From Mansonella perstans (lineage: Eukaryota > Nematoda > Chromadorea > Rhabditida > Onchocercidae), in NCBI GenBank assembly GCA_037074765.1, contig JBAMDO010000023.1:186001-250000 (forward strand): 64,000 nt of DNA, written 5' to 3'. The translations under genes were made by a program, and so were the position numbers. The notes under the pieces are model-generated. The model worked only from the letters and a program-made list of their open reading frames with translations. It searched no databases and was not told the origin of the DNA. How positions within the stretch are numbered: position 1 is the first letter of the stretch; each line of letters opens with the position of its first letter. Of this stretch, positions 14,401 through 26,084 are shown in pieces.

Positions 14401-15542
14401 GGATATTCAATTCCCAGCAATTCCAATATTTTTGACTCCAATCTCGCACTTCCATGTCTGAAAATTCAATAGTGATCGCAAAAGCTTGATAAATGCGAGC
14501 ATAGGAAATAATTGTTCCAATTTGTGGTAGATATTTTTAACTAAATTCGCAGGACATTTTTGGAACACACCTATGCAAGGTGACTAGGTATTATAGACAC
14601 AAATCTTTGCAATAAGCGTATATCGAATACATGGAATTTAACAGCATAATAAAATGCAAAAAAAGTTAGTATAACAGATGAGAAATAAACTTTTTGTTAC
14701 AGCGGTATGAGGAACCTATTCAGTCTCAGCGATATTCCATACATCAGCAGTTTTACCTTTTTAAGTTAGTAATTATACGAATTTGAACAACTTTATAAAT
14801 ATGAAAATTCGATATTTGAAATGTAAGCTCTGAAGGATATTTAAAATTTTGACAACTCTGTAATACTTTAATATTTTGTTTTGCAATTAAGATTTTGATT
14901 TCGATTTTTCGAAAATGTTCGTCCAAAAATATACTTCTTTGCATCTGAATATTCTAATGGACTGGAGAAAAGTGGTAAGGAACATGAAAAATCTAAGACA
15001 AAAGATTCATTTCTTAAAAAAGGTCGAAAAATTAAATAAATTTCTTTTTTTCGGATCTCAAATGCATCCAACACTAAATATTTTCTTCAGAAGTTTAGCA
15101 GTTGATTTCCTTAATATTATAAAAAAGAAAAATAAATTATGATAAAATAATATTCCCTGCATTGTTTTAATTTTGAACGATAAAGATGGTTTTGTATCAT
15201 CTCTCAAATAATAAAAAGCATCCAAGACGACATCGAAAATTTATCGAAATTATCAAAGATGAAGCCGCAGAATGGTTTTAGAGTCAGGTCTGTATGAAAT
15301 TAGCTAATTCACTGACTAACTTATGAAGTGATATGGCTTTCTTTTAACTGCTGATTTGCCAATTTTTCACATATTTGAAATAAAAACAAGTGAAAAATAA
15401 AACTTAAAGACCTGCTAACAGCAAGTGGTATTGACTGAGCATTCTCATTATCCACATAAAAGCCTGCTGATGCCTGTGCAACACTGAAGTAATAAACCAA
15501 TAGTGATAGCACCAACAAAAGTGATTGATTACCACAGTCCAT
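11435..15542 (-). CDS. tig-2: BMP5-8/60A-type TGF-beta family ligand (TIG-2-like)
   Basis: This is a secreted growth factor precursor of 389 aa. Exons: 15542-15412, 14457-14299, 14036-13945, 13670-13526, 13198-13056, 12884-12708, 12620-12559, 12355-12222 and 11561-11435. The total is 1170 nt with a matching phase at every junction. Residues 1-26 form a signal peptide with a Leu/Val-rich core. The propeptide contains ILELLGI and [13 protein letters not shown] segments. A furin site RIKR at about residues 253-256 releases a 133-aa mature chain. The mature domain has [48 protein letters not shown] and a final VRDCGCQ, closest to BMP5-8/60A. Worm DBL-1 or another BMP is possible but the [14 protein letters not shown] block favours TIG-2. 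The start Met follows directly on a tttcag acceptor at 15543-15544. Oddity: the usual CC pair near the C-terminus is KC here, so the interchain cysteine is missing. Confidence 0.92.
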
Positions 15543-16540
15543 CTGAAATTCAAACAATTCGAATGATTCAATAAAAGGTGGACAAATTTAGTGACCAGCA
15601 AAGTTTTGGAAACGAGAAAACAAAAACATCCTCCTTTCCTGGATGAGATTGTTGTTCGTTTCTACAATACATTTTGGAATAATAGTACTGAAGAAAAAAT
15701 GCAAAATATCTGTCATCGTTTTGCAAATTTTTCTAAAAAGAAAAAAAAAATTTTGTCATTCATTTAAAATTTATTTAATTACTGAAATTCTTACTATATC
15801 ATACTGAAAATAACTATTCTCAACCAGTATTCTAATAATATTACTGGAATAAATTTTGTTTTAGTGAAATTGCAATTAGAAATTGAGTATCATAAGTTTG
15901 TGCAAATATTTCAATTAATCAAATTTTACTTTAGCAAAGTGATTTGATAATTTCAGTGCAAATAACTCATTACTACTTTCAATAATTTTCTTTTCTGCAT
16001 GATTAACATCATCATGCAGAAAAGTATGTTCATAAAAGGTTGACCTCTGACCCAAACTTTGACCTCTGCAAAATTAACAACCCTATTTGGTTGAATCAAA
16101 TTCAAACTAAAAACTCATCCTCCACTTCTATATGCCAAATGCTAAATTTTCATATTTTCTGGTAATTTTACCATTTCTTTCTAGAATTTCTTTTTTATCA
16201 CTCTTTTACAATTGAGCAATATCTCATTTTAAATTCAATAATCTGTTTTCGCTTCAACAATTTTCATTTTCAAAAAAGAAAAAAAAAAAAACAAACATAA
16301 CAAGATAACCCTTGCTTGACCCCTGACCTGTACACCTATATAAATTGGAACATTGGCATCACAAATCATTTCTCATTACGATCAACATCATCGACAGGCA
16401 TCGTGTGCTGCAAAAATCAATTAAGCGTCTCATAATACGCTTGCGGATTACTGTATCTGCTTCCAGATTGTTCTCGAATGGAGGCGGGGGTGTTTGCAAA
16501 CCTTTGCGAAAATAGAGTGGTTTTATGATGAGTGGTCCAG
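15543..16540. other. Intergenic DNA upstream of the TGF-beta ligand
   Basis: This is probably promoter and 5' flank of the ligand gene, which is transcribed leftward. It holds a perfect hairpin at 15990-16024 and several poly-A/T runs. No exon was recognised. Confidence 0.5.
15990..16024. repeat. Perfect 14-bp inverted repeat
   Basis: The left arm cttttctgcatgat (15990-16003) is the exact reverse complement of the right arm at 16011-16024, with a 7-nt loop taacatc. It lies about 450 bp upstream of the ligand start codon. Confidence 0.9.
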
Positions 16541-16821
16541 TCGATTGTACTTGGTTGGTCTCGGGGGTCCTGTGGTGCGAATAGTCCATCGATTGTACTT
16601 GGTTGGTCTCGGGGGTCCTATGGTGCGAATAGTCCATCGATTGTACTTGGTTGGTCTCCGGGGGTCCTGCAGTGCGAATAGAGTCCATCGGTTGTACTCG
16701 GTTGGTCTCGGGGGTCCTACGGTGTGAGTAGTCCAGTCGACTGTACTCGGTTCATCTCCGGGATCCTACGGTATGAGTAGTCTAACGATTGAGCTCGGTT
16801 GGTCTCCGGGATCCTACGGTG
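16541..16821. repeat. 48-bp GC-rich minisatellite, about six units
   Basis: Units start near 16543, 16591, 16639, 16690, 16739 and 16787, giving spacings of 48, 48, 51, 49 and 48. The core is ttggttggtctcgggggtcc followed by a variable tail ending in agtccatcga. The block is clearly GC-richer than its surroundings. Because 48 is a multiple of three, long open frames exist on both strands (16494-16727 plus, 16359-16688 minus, the latter with a 16-residue PETNQVQSMDYSHHRT repeat). I treat these as by-products of the period and not as genes. Confidence 0.9.
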
Positions 16822-17505
16822 TTTTAGATGAGGGAATATTCGTTCAATATATTTTTTCCGAATGTCTGATCGTTTAGTAGTGGATACTAGATTTGAGTGT
16901 ATATGAAATAACGGATTTGAGCAGGAAACTATTATATCAGTGCTTCTAGTAGTTGTTTGTTCGAAATACTTATTGAATTATTCCAATGACAACACAAAAC
17001 ATTCTTTGGACCAAAATTATTTGAAATTTTTAGCTATCTGAAATTTGAATTAATTATCTGAAATTTTAGGTACTGTAATAATACAATCACTGAGCAGGAT
17101 ATTAAGAATTTCCTCATTAATCGTTGTAAATTTCTTGCATTTACACATCTTTTCATGTCTTAATCGTTATGATACAGCTTGATGAGCTGTACTAATTACA
17201 TGTCATTAAATGATCCATAATATATCCTTAAAATATATTCGAAAAGTAGCATTCTGCAAATAAAGCTTTAATTTTCATTAAGATAATATTCATTAAATAA
17301 TTGGACATATAAATGTGCAATTATTTATAAGCCGAAAAATCAATAATTTCTTCCTTATATGTCGTCTCGCTCCGTGATCGTTGACCTTTAACCTCTTTAG
17401 GTGGTTTTTTTCTGGTTTCCTTCATAATTTCGTATACTTTTTTTAGACAACATCGAATACAAAATACGTATTTATAGTGAAAGACAGCGTTCCCAGTGAG
17501 CAATA
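16822..17505. promoter_or_regulatory. 5' flank of sti-1
   Basis: Upstream region of the sti-1 gene. A cccag acceptor ends at 17496, nine bases before the start codon, and fits a spliced-leader addition site. On the opposite strand an open frame (17545-17321) ends in a plausible C-terminus and is discussed as a finding. Confidence 0.45.
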
Positions 17506-19728
17506 ATGACGGAGGTAATTTATTCATCCTAATTGCTATCGGCACTTTTTTTTATCATCGGGAAAAAAATTTTTATCGAAAAAAATTTAATTTTTTTTAT
17601 TCATCGGGAAAAAATTTATCGGGGAAAAAAAAGATTAATTTATTCATCTTAATTATCAATGATAGTTGTCGGGATTTTTTCATCGTTCGATATGTGGGTA
17701 GCATCTCATGGTTGAAATTGCAGGCTTTGAAAGAAAAGGAACTCGGTAATGCAGCATATAAACAACGAGATTTCGATGAAGCAATAAAACATTACGATAA
17801 AGCTATCGAGATTGACCCAACGAATATTGTTTTTTACAACAACAAAGCTGGTAAAATTTGTTATTTATAACTCGAAAGGCAACCTGCTTAATTTTTCCTT
17901 TGATTTTGTTACTTACACAATTACTTGATAGTGTCTAGTAAGAACTTTCTTCATTCATTTGTGTTTTTGAAACTTTTGGAGTGATGCTCACTGATTGCTT
18001 TCTCTCAGCTTAAATTTTCAGCGTGAATTTTATTCCTTATTGCAGCAGTGCTTTTCGAACAGAAAAAGTATGACGATTGTATCGAACTGTGCAAGAAAGC
18101 AGTAGATATTGGTCGTGAACAGCGAGCGGACTATACACAAATTGCAAAGTAAAAGATTTTGAAAAACTTGAATATGATAAACTGGAAGACATGTATAAAT
18201 ATAGATAAGACATTTTTGTTCATTGTTTCAAGCTAACATTTTAACATATGCATTAAAGCGATTTCATAGGGCCTTTTCTCGGATAGGGAACGCATATTTG
18301 AAATTGGATCAGTTGAAAGAAGCACTTACCTATTTCGATAAGTCGCTGTCCGAACACAGAGATCCGGTAATATATTATTTGTTGGCCCTTTAATTTATAA
18401 TTTTATGATCTCCAGTTATTTAGTGTAGTGCATTTCCAGATAATGTTTGTCGAACACAGAGTTTAATCATGGATCATCTTTATCGAAGACTATATTAGCC
18501 ATTTAATTCTGTCCTCTTTTCCATATGTTTAATTATCAATAGTGGGAATTTCTTATCACAGGGATATAATTTAATCGGTTGCCTGAATTTCAGGAATTAG
18601 TAAAGAAGAAGAAGCTATTAGAAAAAGAATTAGCTGAGAGAGAAAAATTAGCTTACATAAATCCAGAAATAGCGGAAAAAGAGAAAATTAAGGGTAACGA
18701 ACTTTTCAAGCAAGGTTAGCTTTCTTTGGATTTTTGCAGATGCCACTGCATCATTTATATAAGGCTAAATTCAGTTCCTTCTGAAAATCAGCACTCCCAA
18801 CCATTCCCTTTTGAATACTCTATTCTGTTTTAGAATTCATTGATTATTCTGCAATTTTTCTGTACAGCATTAATCATGATGCACGTTTAATCATGAGAAG
18901 TAAATATCTTAAATGTGAAATAAATAATTCATTCTTTGTTTATTTTCTGCTATCACAAAATTTTTAGGTAAGTATCCGGAGGCTATGAAGCACTATAACG
19001 AAGCCGTGAAGCGAGACCCTGAAAATCCTGTCCTTTATTCGAATAGAGCAGCTTGTTACACAAAACTGATGGAATTTCAACGAGCACTTGAAGATTGTGA
19101 CACATGTATCAAGAAAGATCCTACCTTTAGTAAGCTTATGAAATTCGTGATTTACTGGGAAATCATGCGTGCTAATTTTTTGAAAATTTAATGTTTTTTA
19201 TTATGTACCGATATTTTTGCGTGCATTGTTTTTCTTTTCAGTAAAAGCTTATATCAGGAAAGGGGCTGCATTAATCGCTATTAAAGAATATGGTAAGGCG
19301 CAGAGCGCATATGAAGCAGCTCTTGCGTTAGATAATAATAATCAGGAAGCTCGTGATGGTTTAATGAGTGCAATGACTAACAATAATGAAGATCCTGAAG
19401 CTGCACGAGAGCGTGCTTTGCGAGATCCAGAAGTACAGGAAATACTCAAGTTTGTTCTTATCAGACGTTTTCTACAGACATAGAGACTGTTTTACCACGA
19501 AACTTTCTGCCGACAGACCGTGCTACCACGTAATTTTTTGACTGTCGACAATCTTTTTGTAGTTTCTACAGGCTATATTAATCATTCATTTTCAGAGATC
19601 CAGGTATGCGGCTGTTGCTGGAACAAATGAGTCAGGATCCTGGAGCAGTGCGTGAGCATCTCCAAAATCCAGAAATTTTAAGAAAACTTATGAAACTGCG
19701 CGAAGCAGGCATTATTAAAATGCGATAA
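17506..19728 (+). CDS. sti-1: STI-1/Hop-type Hsp70-Hsp90 co-chaperone
   Basis: This TPR adaptor links Hsp70 and Hsp90 in the cytosol. It is 319 aa, close to the roughly 320 aa of the Caenorhabditis protein. Exons: 17506-17514, 17724-17850, about 18046-18148, 18270-18366, 18594-18714, 18968-19129, 19242-19449 and 19596-19728; phases agree throughout (960 nt). The first exon holds only three codons (Met-Thr-Glu), which explains why the longer frame starting at 17496 is not the real start. TPR2A covers about residues 4-110, with [23 protein letters not shown]2B covers about 135-250, with [23 protein letters not shown]2-type tail follows ([20 protein letters not shown] and [12 protein letters not shown]). 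The N-terminal TPR1 and DP1 of vertebrate Hop are absent, as known for the nematode family. A spliced-leader acceptor lies at 17494-17496, and a polyadenylation signal AATAAA at 20067-20072. Confidence 0.96.
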
Positions 19729-22700
19729 AAGTAATTTACACTTATTACTGCGCATTAAATCTCTGCTCATTTGGAAAGGTTCTGTTTCCATCATTATTGG
19801 ATCTCTGGAGAAATGTTGTGGTTTGTGTTGCGTAAATGTTGAGGTAAATATTTATTGAAAGTTGAATTTAAGTTAATGGGTTTTAATGTGCGGTAGTTTT
19901 TTGGACTGAATGAATTTGAAGGATGTTATGAGTGATTGATTGATTAGTTCGGTCTAGTTGCTGTTGGAGAGATGTACCTTCGCTTTCTCTTTGTTTCATT
20001 ATTATGATGATATCTTCTGTTCATTCTCTTGATGACTAACTGTCGTTTTTTGTTTTGCTATCTTGTAATAAAAACATTTCTTTTAGTTGGATCGTTCAGG
20101 CTTTTTAATTATTGTGGAATCATTACAGTAATTTGATATGGCGAAGTGTGCCAAATACGACCAAGCCGTAATTTGTCTGGAATATTACAATATGAATATA
20201 TCGCATCTTGATATATTTAAATTTCGAACTAAATAGATTTACGTACAATGAAGTTTTATTTGAAATTTGGAAAATGTACATTTTTGTATATTTTGAACAG
20301 TGTTATTGGTGTGACTGAGAGGAGAAATTGCAGGCGCAGTTAACTAACTTAAGCTCGTACACTTCGTTTAGCAAGCAGAAACCACCAGTTATTTTTCGAA
20401 ACTGAAAAAAAGAGGGTTCGGTATAGCAATGAATGCAGGTGTTTGCTATTCACACATTTCGATAATTTTAGATAATCTGAAATAATCAGCCAAGAGGAAG
20501 AATTAAAAATGATTTGCTACTTTTTTTCCGATTAGTAATATTTAATTTTGCATTTTGCGTTCTATGATAAGCTAGCATTTTTCTAATCAAATCTATATTT
20601 ACCAGGTAATTAACATAGATTTTTTCGATTCAGTCCAAATTTGTGCATCTCTCTTCGTTGCTGAGTGGTGAAACATCGTAACAACAAACATCCAAAATTT
20701 TAGGGCATTTTTTGCTTCTGTTAGTGAACTGGATTTGTCTTGCTGTTGCAGTGCTCTTCTAACGCATTTCTTAAAATTATAGAATAATTTAGAAGTTTTT
20801 TTTAAAATTTCAAATTGTTTAACAAATGCAATGTGAGATTAGAAAAAGTTTATCAATGTAAGCAATTTTTGCATAAATACAAAAGTCTCGAGAATGATAC
20901 ATATCACTAGAGAGGAATTTACCACAAACGAATATGAATTAATCACCTTAATAGAGAATGTAAATTTTGCTAGCGAATTACAGTTTAAATTGAACATTGT
21001 TGAAAGTATTTTCAGACCATAATTACACAGTCCAATGATTGGCCCTGTATTTATCATTATAAATGATTCCTGAAAATGAAGCATAACGTTTTAAAATGGA
21101 TACAAGAAGTGATTATCTTGAAAGTTATTGTGGTTTTTATATTAGCAAAAAATTTAAAAGGTTACATGAATTGAAAATTCTATTCTGTGTAAAATTATAA
21201 TTTTAATAATCATTAAATAATTTACAGAAAATATCTCGAATCCATTATCTTACACCTATTATCTCTGATTTAATTTAGGTCAAATGTTTCACTTTGATTC
21301 ATGTTTAAATCCGGAAAAAAATGTGAAAAAAAATCTTAAAGATGTTAAATCAAAAGTAAAAGTTACTGAAGCGGCAAAATTCTTGGTAAATGATCCATAC
21401 TACCAATTTGATGATTATTGCTTCCAGTATATCTACATTTGCATTTTTAAAAATATCTGACAATTAAAAAATTTTAAAGCAGCAGAAAATAAGTAAGTTG
21501 GAATTTTCCCTGAACAAATGAAATTTTGATAGATGCAACTGCTACTTGCACAGCAGGATGAATTCACTCAAACCATCGCTGCACCGATATCCTGAAATTA
21601 TAAATTTTCAAGTTAAAATTTATATTTCAGCCAAGTAGATATTAGAAATGGGAGATAAATCAAGGGTCAAACGTAAATTTAACCATTTGACTCTTAGTAA
21701 TTCATGTAAAATTACATTTTGAAAAATAAAAATTACAACTGTTAAGTACAGTTCATGGATATTTATTAAGATTTGAAAGCTTACGGATAAAAGGCAAAAC
21801 TTGGAAAATTTTGAGAGACGTTAGAAATGAGATAATTATTATTTACAATTTGATCACTTTGTAAATTTTTTTTGAAAATTTTTTTTTGAAAAATTGAAAA
21901 AATTTTAATTCAATGGCAGCAAATGATTTGAATGCTAGCAGATTATATCGTGGAATAATCAGGAAGCGATATTTCTGACTATTTCGTAGAAGTATGCATT
22001 GATCCTAAAAAATTACAGCTAATTTTCTTTAACCAACCATATGAAATATCACTAATAAACATAATTTGAACAATGATGATAGATCACTGAATTACTTGCA
22101 CAATCTGTCATTTCATTTCGTAGCTCAAAAATAAATTATTGCAAATATGAATTGATTACTTAAATTTAAATCAGAAAAAAAATCAAAATATTTAATTCTT
22201 GGTCGAATTATTTGTAAATATTTCGAAGTTTGTTAAACAAATTGTATACTTGGTTTACACTCTTGGTTTACACTAATTTCTACAAGTACTGGTGGATTCC
22301 ATATATTGCCAACAATAAGCTCAGGTTTCATTGGACTGGAATGAATGAATACAGGTTTAACCTGCAATTAAACCCAATATGCATTATTTAATTAATTAAC
22401 TATTAATACAATCCAGTACTGTGATGATGTTTTGCAGTGAATTCCATTTAATATTACTATCACACTGATCGCTGAACTCAGGAAGCCATCATGAGGTAAA
22501 AAGGCATTAAAAAAGTGCATGCAATATTTTGAAAAGAACTGTCACTGATTCGAAAATTAAATCATCCAATTTAAGCTTGAAATTATTCAATTTCAAAATT
22601 TCTTTTTTGTAATTACTTGAAATTGAATTTTATTTTGAATTAAAATTAAAGCATTTCTGAAGAAATATTGTTAAGCTTTTAAAAGTGATTTTTTTCAATT

Positions 22701-23100
22701 TTAAAAAAGCTTTCATTTTTATGAATTTAGCAAAATTCATTTAGGTCTTTATTCTTGAAATTCAAATAAGAATGCAACACTTTTGCAGATTTCCTTTTGA
22801 TATTATTGAGTTATGATTTGTGAAAAATTTATTCAGATTTCTTGAGGCATATTCCAATTTTTCAAGATGGTTTGAAGTCATCTGCAAATTGGTGAATGTT
22901 TAACATAAGCTGGAATTCACTTCAAACTAATTTTAATACTATAATTAATTTTCAGTCCTCAAGGATACGAAGATCAATGGTTTCCGATTGCTGCATATTA
23001 TGAATGATATCATTGAAAGTTAATTACAATTAACTACCTTATAATATACATGAAAATGTTGTAGCAGAAAAATGAAAGTATGGAATAATTTATTTTCACA
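19729..23100. other. 3' UTR of sti-1 and mostly empty DNA
   Basis: The first 350 bases are the likely sti-1 3' UTR, with AATAAA at 20067. The rest is AT-rich. Two minus-strand segments look exon-like: 22361-22233 (ttgcag acceptor, 42 codons then stop) and a short one near 23010-22960 (atgcag acceptor, ending in ...LRILED and a stop). They could be extra or alternative 3' exons of the Ser-rich gene to the right. Confidence 0.45.
20067..20072 (+). terminator. Polyadenylation signal of sti-1
   Basis: AATAAA, about 340 bases after the sti-1 stop codon. It is the first canonical signal on the plus strand in a U-rich 3' flank. Confidence 0.6.
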
Positions 23101-26061
23101 TTATATTGCCAATATGACCCGCTTATAGAGCCGAATGGCAGATTTTGAACCAGTTCTGTTGCTGATAATTCGCAATTTCGACGATGGCAATGGCGAATGT
23201 GATGACATTTGCGCCGGTGAAGTCAATTTCCAGTAATCTTCCGTTGAAACGCGTTGGGTAATGCGATCTGAAGAGATCAATCACTGTGCTAAAGTTATTC
23301 AGTAAGAATTATGAATGAACTGCATTTATTATTCGCATTTACCAGGTAAAAAGCGTTTTCTAACAATTTACAGGAGTGAAACTGTTCCGTCAATATTTGC
23401 ATTTTCTAAAATTTTTAAAATTTAAAAATTTCCGAAACATTGGTAAATTATTGAACCTTATTTTGTAAATCTATCATTTCAGCATTTTTTAAATCAATTA
23501 AAAAGGAATCAAACTGGCGTAACCGTGAGAAGAGCATGATTTGACGTCTGGACTCTTTCGTGTGTCATTTTCTAAATCCGGTTTATAATGGATAGTATTA
23601 GGGACAAGTTGACGTGGCATTAATCCGTTTCGGTGGAAACTGTTAGCAAACAATGCTCTTTGTTTCATACATACTGACTAAAATAAAGTATTAAAAAGTA
23701 TGGAAAAAATTTTTACTAAATATTTTCGAATATTTCAAAATATTTCAAATCCACGCACTCTTAAGTTGTTATTATTTGGCTGCTTAGCAGTGGATGATAT
23801 TGTTCGTGATGATACTGAGGATGATACAGCGGACACTATTGCTGATTGCAATTCCACATCCATATTCGTATCATTTACCTGCTTAATCCACTGCTTCGGT
23901 AAATTATTACATTTCCCGGAAATGCATTTTCCAGTAGTTGAGTTAGACATCGTAGATGCATGTGACAATTGATTCTGTAATTGCAAAATATTTCTGCGCT
24001 CAATTTTGTGTTTTTTTTTTTTTGAAATCGATAACCTTCTGAGATTTTTAAATTGTTAATTAACAAAATATTTAATGAGTTCTATAAAAAATATGTTACT
24101 TTATTCTTCATCAACTTGTAATTTTCTTCAGAACATGCATGTCCGATTGATTGTCGCCAGTCCGGAATATTGTATTCGCGATCGGATTCATGATCGTTTG
24201 CATTACATCGAATTCTTTCTCGTTGCTGCTGCTGTTGTAATACATGATCACTTGCCATCTGTAAACACAAAGTTATTCCAAACAGACGAAGCACTGATAT
24301 AGGAATATATATGGGATAATCGATAATATCACTGTTATGCGAGTGTATATGGGATAATCGATAATTGATATGGAGGTGTATATGAGATAACTGATAATAT
24401 TCAGGCATTTCTTTGCATTCACAAAGATAGCTCAAAATTGAAATTTTTTTTCAAAATTGCCTGAAATTTCTTCAAAATGTTATTAAAATTCCACAGCCGT
24501 GGTACTTCTTCAAGCTTCCTTCTTGCTATCGTCACTGACAATTTTCTGCAACAAATGCATACTTTCATTAAAAAGTATCAATTTCTTTCTATCAACATTT
24601 CAGGGAAACTATACTTTTGCTATTAAACTAATTTGGCTCAAAACAGATATATTTATATGCTTGGCTTTGAAAATAATTATATGTAGTATACTTGACTCAA
24701 AATAAACATATGATTCGTAAGTGTCGAATCTTTGATTTTTGGAAAAAATAGAAAAAAGTGATACAAGTAACACATTGAAGATGATGAATTAGTGAATACA
24801 AAATGTAAAGGTTAAATCAAACAGACTTGAGACATACGTAAATGACGTAAAATGCGTATATTGCAAAAAAATTGCAGGATGAAAATCTTACAGCTTAATG
24901 GTCTTGATAAACAATTAATTAGCAACAAGTGCATTTGATCATACCTGGATTCGGATGCAGAATGTGATCCCTGTATTGTGGTTGCAGAATGTTGTCTCTG
25001 TTGCGGCATTACATTTTCCACTCTGTTCTTGCTTGCCCCCACTTCCTCCAGTTGTGTTGCACCATCACTCTAAATATATATTTAATGACAAGAATTTTCG
25101 GAAAAATATGGGTCTCAAAAAATTTTCAAGTACTTTAACTCTAATTTGCAATTTTACAAAAATTTGCAATAAGTTTTGTTTTTTGGCTTAACTGTAGAAT
25201 ATTTTTTTAGACTCATCTATTCCATTTTGCCGAAAAAGATTGCAAACAATAAAGATTTTCCCAGCATCTATTACTAACAGTCAGAGAAGCTTTATTTGTT
25301 GCTGAACAAATTTTAATGTTAAAATTTAAATGTTATTGTTGGCGACATTGCAAGAATAAGTCTAATCATTAACATACAACATTATTTTCGAAACATTGCA
25401 TGCTAAGAAGTTTTGTTTCATTTTTGTTGAAATCTTGACAAAATGTATGCTTGCCAACATATCTTGTCTTCGGTCTTAGGATTCCATTATGAGTGTTTAA
25501 TGTATCACTGATGATTGGCGGTGAATTTACAGGCATTTTCGGTAATTTCTGATTCATAAAACTCTTATATACTGAAAATGCAGAATTCTGGGAGGGACAA
25601 AGAACTGTATAGCAGATGCATTCCTGTTTCTGTCGCCTGCAATAGAGAGAATTTTGAAATAACTTGAAATTAGAATTTTTGTGTTCAATGGTAATATTTC
25701 TTGCATACGGATCAGCTGAATTGATGAGAATTCAGTAACTGACATGAAATATTATTGAAAAAAGCATAGCATTTTTTGAAAAAAAGACTGCTTCCAAATT
25801 TCAAAAGTTTTTTTCTTGCGAAAATTTTTGCATTTTATTTAAAAAGCAAAAGATAATTCAATTATAGACATACTTGGCTGTATGAAATTTGTTAGCACCA
25901 CTCATGAAAGGAATCTGTGACTTAACAACAACAGATGGAATAGTGATGAAACTGCCGAGCAGAGAATCTCGATCATTACTCGAGAACGCTTGAAGTGCTG
26001 ATTGCTCCTCCTTTGCAAAACCATGTCGTCTTCCGGATGTATGTCGTGGATTTTCGATCAT
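23101..26061 (-). CDS. Uncharacterised Ser/Asn-rich protein, seven exons
   Basis: I do not recognise this protein. Proposed exons: 26061-25874, 25636-25378, 25069-24945, 24545-24506, 24258-24100, 23974-23755 and 23267-23101. They total 1158 nt (385 aa), with consistent phase and no internal stop. An AG acceptor lies at 26084-26083, about 20 bases before the Met, so the mRNA is probably trans-spliced. The protein starts MIENPRHTSGRRHGFAKEEQ and is hydrophilic, with Ser, Asn and Gln runs (LQQQQQRERIR, SAVSSSVSSRTISS). It has a basic KLSVTIARRKLEE segment from a 40-nt microexon and ends with a basic tail after RVSTEDYWKLTS. There is no signal peptide, membrane segment or known catalytic motif. 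The composition suggests a disordered nuclear or scaffold protein, but that is inference. The weakest junctions are the microexon donor (gtacca) and the 23755 donor (gtggat; gtgcgt four bases upstream is a competitor). Confidence 0.62.
24309..24400. repeat. Short tandem repeat in an intron
   Basis: Three imperfect copies of a unit beginning atatgggataatcgataat, at about 24309, 24347 and 24380, lie in the intron between the microexon and the next exon of the Ser-rich gene. Confidence 0.7.
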
Positions 26062-26084
26062 TGGGTGGAAATCCTTTTGCTTCT

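Noticed and set aside
16359..16727. Repeat-containing proteins on both strands, or a CRISPR-like array
   Set aside because: The frames follow from the 48-bp period. There are no unique spacers and the setting is a nematode genome.
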